Assembly (NCBI GenBank): GCA_947628075.1
Contig: CANQYF010000022.1
Coordinates: forward strand, 1-15,158
Source: an uncultured Bacilli bacterium
Lineage (GTDB): Bacteria; Bacillota_I; Bacilli_A; RF39; UBA660
Direction of reading: 5' to 3'
Length of the DNA: 15,158 bases
Shown here: one piece after another, positions 13,503 through 15,158 of the stretch
How the letters are laid out: the number at the start of each line of letters is the position of its first letter
How positions within the stretch are numbered: position 1 is the stretch's first letter
Translations under genes and position numbers: made by a program
The notes under the pieces: model-generated
What the model was told of the DNA's origin: nothing
Databases searched by the model: none
Seen by the model: the letters and a program-made list of their open reading frames with translations, nothing else

Positions 13503-15000
13503 AAATATAAGTCATTATTGTAAATAGGACTAAAAGGATAACTAACATAGCTACAATAAACATCCAGCTATATTTCATCCAAGTCTTATAATCAATATCA
13601 AGATATGTTAATCCGATTACTAATATAGCACTTGTTGGTGCAAAGAAACCAATAAATCCATATAATGTAGTAAATATTGTATGTATTACTTCTAAGTTAG
13701 CAGCATAGGTACTTGTGAAATAACCCGCAACTACATAACCGGTAAATCCAAAATCAATATGGAAAATATTAGCTAGTAATGCATCTAGTGAAACTAGATA
13801 TGGATTAAATGTACTAACATGTTTAAAAATTGTATTAGTTATTGTTGGAATAAATGGACTCATATAGGCTCCAGTCATAACTAAATATGCGCCAACAAAC
13901 AAAATTGTTGGTAGAGCCATTTTTTTAAGGCCTTCACCACAAGAGGAAATAAAATCATCAAGCTTCATACGCTTAATTAAAGCAATAACCAAAGTTAATA
14001 CTATTAATATTGTTGAAGCATGATATAAATTCCAATTACCAAAAGCCCCTTTAGCAACAGTGTTTGCTAATGTTCCCACTATTTCTAGGAATGGTGCAAA
14101 TTCACCAATTTTTAATCCCATTAACTTTTCATGGAAAGTATTAAAGCAAGTAATGCCAAAGTTTGCTTCCCAATTAATATATCCTAAAACACAAATAATT
14201 AATAAGAATGCCATTAAAACTATATAAGGCCAAACATGACATTTTTCATCTTTCTTTAATTCTTCCATCTTAAATGGATCAGCTTCTAATTCATTTACAT
14301 TCTTTTTTTCTAAAACGTTTTTAGCATGTAAGCATGTAAAGAAATTAAATAAAATAAATGCTACAACTAAAACAATAACACGATATAATATTGCTGTTGT
14401 TGCTGCACTTCCTACATAATAATTAAACCAGTAGAATCCTTCACCACCATACGTAACACCAATAGTACCAATTAAGATACTACCAAATGTGGCAGCAAAA
14501 GCTGTAATCTTATCTAATTTCATTGCTAAAATAATAGAAATTAAGAATGGTATAAAAATTAAAGGAATAAATGATTGACTAAATAATGAAGTCATCGCCG
14601 TAACTAATAAAGAACTAATAAGGATAAAAATTACTTCTATTCCTTTAAAAGCCTTAGCAATTACGTTTACTAATTTATTGTATCCTTTACATTTTGATAA
14701 TACAGCATAAAATGCTCCCAAAGCTAATAAAAATATAATTTTATCAGCAGCAAAACTCATAGCATAATAGACCATATTGGGTAAGTCCGTAAGCCCTTGT
14801 CTATGCATGTTATAATCTGCAAAGTTAGCTCCGTCATAATAACCATAAGTAAATACCCAAGTAAGTGCAATGGCAGCAAAAATTAATATACCAATTAATT
14901 TAGCCAAAGTATGCTTTTTAGATTTCCATATGGTAAAAACAAAGCCAAGTACAACTAAAACTAATACAATTACAAGACCAATAATTTGACTTGTCTCCAT
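13501..15000 (-). CDS. Multi-pass permease, possibly YfcC/DcuC-like (ion transporter superfamily)
   Basis: A 499-residue, very hydrophobic protein with about 12 membrane segments in two halves, joined by a charged cytoplasmic loop at about 230-255 (KNVLEKKNVNELEADP and following). Segments such as SFIPLIFIPFLISIILA and a late FFAPTSAILVIG stretch recall the YfcC/DcuC group of the ion transporter superfamily, which carries dicarboxylates, amino acids or related anions. I see no diagnostic motif for a substrate, so the assignment is tentative; an AbgT- or NhaC-related carrier is not excluded. The start has TAGGAGG at good spacing and an extended -10 promoter. The TAA stop abuts the bidirectional terminator, so the gene is a single-gene unit with no evident link to sporulation. 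Confidence 0.8.
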   Translation of the reverse strand: METSQIIGLVIVLVLVVLGFVFTIWKSKKHTLAKLIGILIFAAIALTWVFTYGYYDGANFADYNMHRQGLTDLPNMVYYAMSFAADKIIFLLALGAFYAVLSKCKGYNKLVNVIAKAFKGIEVIFILISSLLVTAMTSLFSQSFIPLIFIPFLISIILAMKLDKITAFAATFGSILIGTIGVTYGGEGFYWFNYYVGSAATTAILYRVIVLVVAFILFNFFTCLHAKNVLEKKNVNELEADPFKMEELKKDEKCHVWPYIVLMAFLLIICVLGYINWEANFGITCFNTFHEKLMGLKIGEFAPFLEIVGTLANTVAKGAFGNWNLYHASTILIVLTLVIALIKRMKLDDFISSCGEGLKKMALPTILFVGAYLVMTGAYMSPFIPTITNTIFKHVSTFNPYLVSLDALLANIFHIDFGFTGYVVAGYFTSTYAANLEVIHTIFTTLYGFIGFFAPTSAILVIGLTYLDIDYKTWMKYSWMFIVAMLVILLVLFTIMTYI

Positions 15001-15022
15001 AAACTCTTTACCTCCTATAAAA

Positions 15023-15031
15023 ATTATATCA
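15023..15031 (-). promoter_or_regulatory. Extended -10 promoter of the permease gene
   Basis: TGATATAAT on the minus strand, 22 bp before the ATG, is a perfect extended -10. The upstream region is mostly T-rich without a clear -35. Confidence 0.55.
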
Positions 15032-15041
15032 CAAAAAAATG

Positions 15042-15066
15042 AAAAAAAAAGCTTTTTCAGCTTTTT
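15042..15066. terminator. Terminator hairpin of an upstream gene outside the window
   Basis: AAAAAGCT and AGCTTTTT form an 8-bp stem with a 5-nt loop. On the minus strand a T-run follows, so it probably ends a minus-strand gene beyond 15158. The reverse orientation also carries some T residues. Positions 15067-15158 are AT-rich, and I see no gene there. Confidence 0.6.
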
Positions 15067-15158
15067 AAATCAAAACTAATCTCTCTTTAAATGAAAAGAT
15101 AAATTTCAGTTAATAGAAAAGAAATGAAAATAAATCTTGCAACAAAAAATATATAAAA

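Noticed and set aside
15067..15158. Tail of a minus-strand gene ending in TGA near 15056
   Set aside because: The open frame is only about 15 codons before another stop and resembles no family, so no gene is called.

Overview
The window is strongly AT-rich and comes from a Gram-positive, low-GC bacterium (Bacillota) that forms or once formed endospores. It carries a sigma-F locus, the spoVAC-spoVAD-spoVAE DPA channel genes, a dacF homologue and a cysteine-rich CotY/CotZ coat protein. UGA is a stop codon (spoVAE ends in TGA) and Trp is encoded by TGG, so this is the standard bacterial code, not the Mollicutes code. I infer an uncultured Bacilli/Erysipelotrichia-like lineage with a compact genome; the exact lineage cannot be read from this sequence.

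Layout. Positions 1-135 (minus strand) hold a degenerate tRNA-Arg(CCT)-like sequence and, cut by the window edge, what looks like the start of another tRNA. From there to about 10.9 kb every gene is on the minus strand. In transcription order they are: cotZ-like coat gene; then xfp phosphoketolase, a HAD phosphatase and a GNAT acetyltransferase; then dacF; then an LCP (LytR-CpsA-Psr) glycopolymer transferase; then spoIIAA-sigF-spoVAC-spoVAD-spoVAE; then a GH3 NagZ-like gene. At 11.0-11.3 kb a plus-strand gene encodes a small membrane-anchored PTS EIIB-like protein. It is followed by two minus-strand genes of unknown function, a plus-strand SEDS (FtsW/RodA/SpoVE) gene, and a minus-strand multi-pass permease. 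No stretch above 300 bases lacks a gene.

The sporulation genes keep promoter signals matching the known Bacillus hierarchy. There is an exact Spo0A box (TTGTCGAA) before spoIIAA, a sigma-G-type promoter (GTATA, 18 bp, CATAATA) before spoVAC, and a sigma-K-type -10 (CATAAATTA) before cotZ. The order dacF...spoIIAA-sigF-spoVA is also that of Bacillus.

The most interesting point is in the middle of this otherwise ordinary sporulation locus. The anti-sigma factor/kinase gene spoIIAB, normally between spoIIAA and sigF, is absent: the two genes are 3 nt apart. In the same locus SpoIIAA has lost its phosphorylatable serine (DSSG has become DEQG, with Glu at the Ser58 position), and SigF is short at its N terminus. 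Together these suggest that the classic SpoIIAB/SpoIIAA partner switch has been dismantled or rewired. Two further proteins have substitutions at catalytic positions: the NagZ-like enzyme (acid/base His replaced by Arg) and the EIIB-like protein (phospho-Cys position replaced by Asn).
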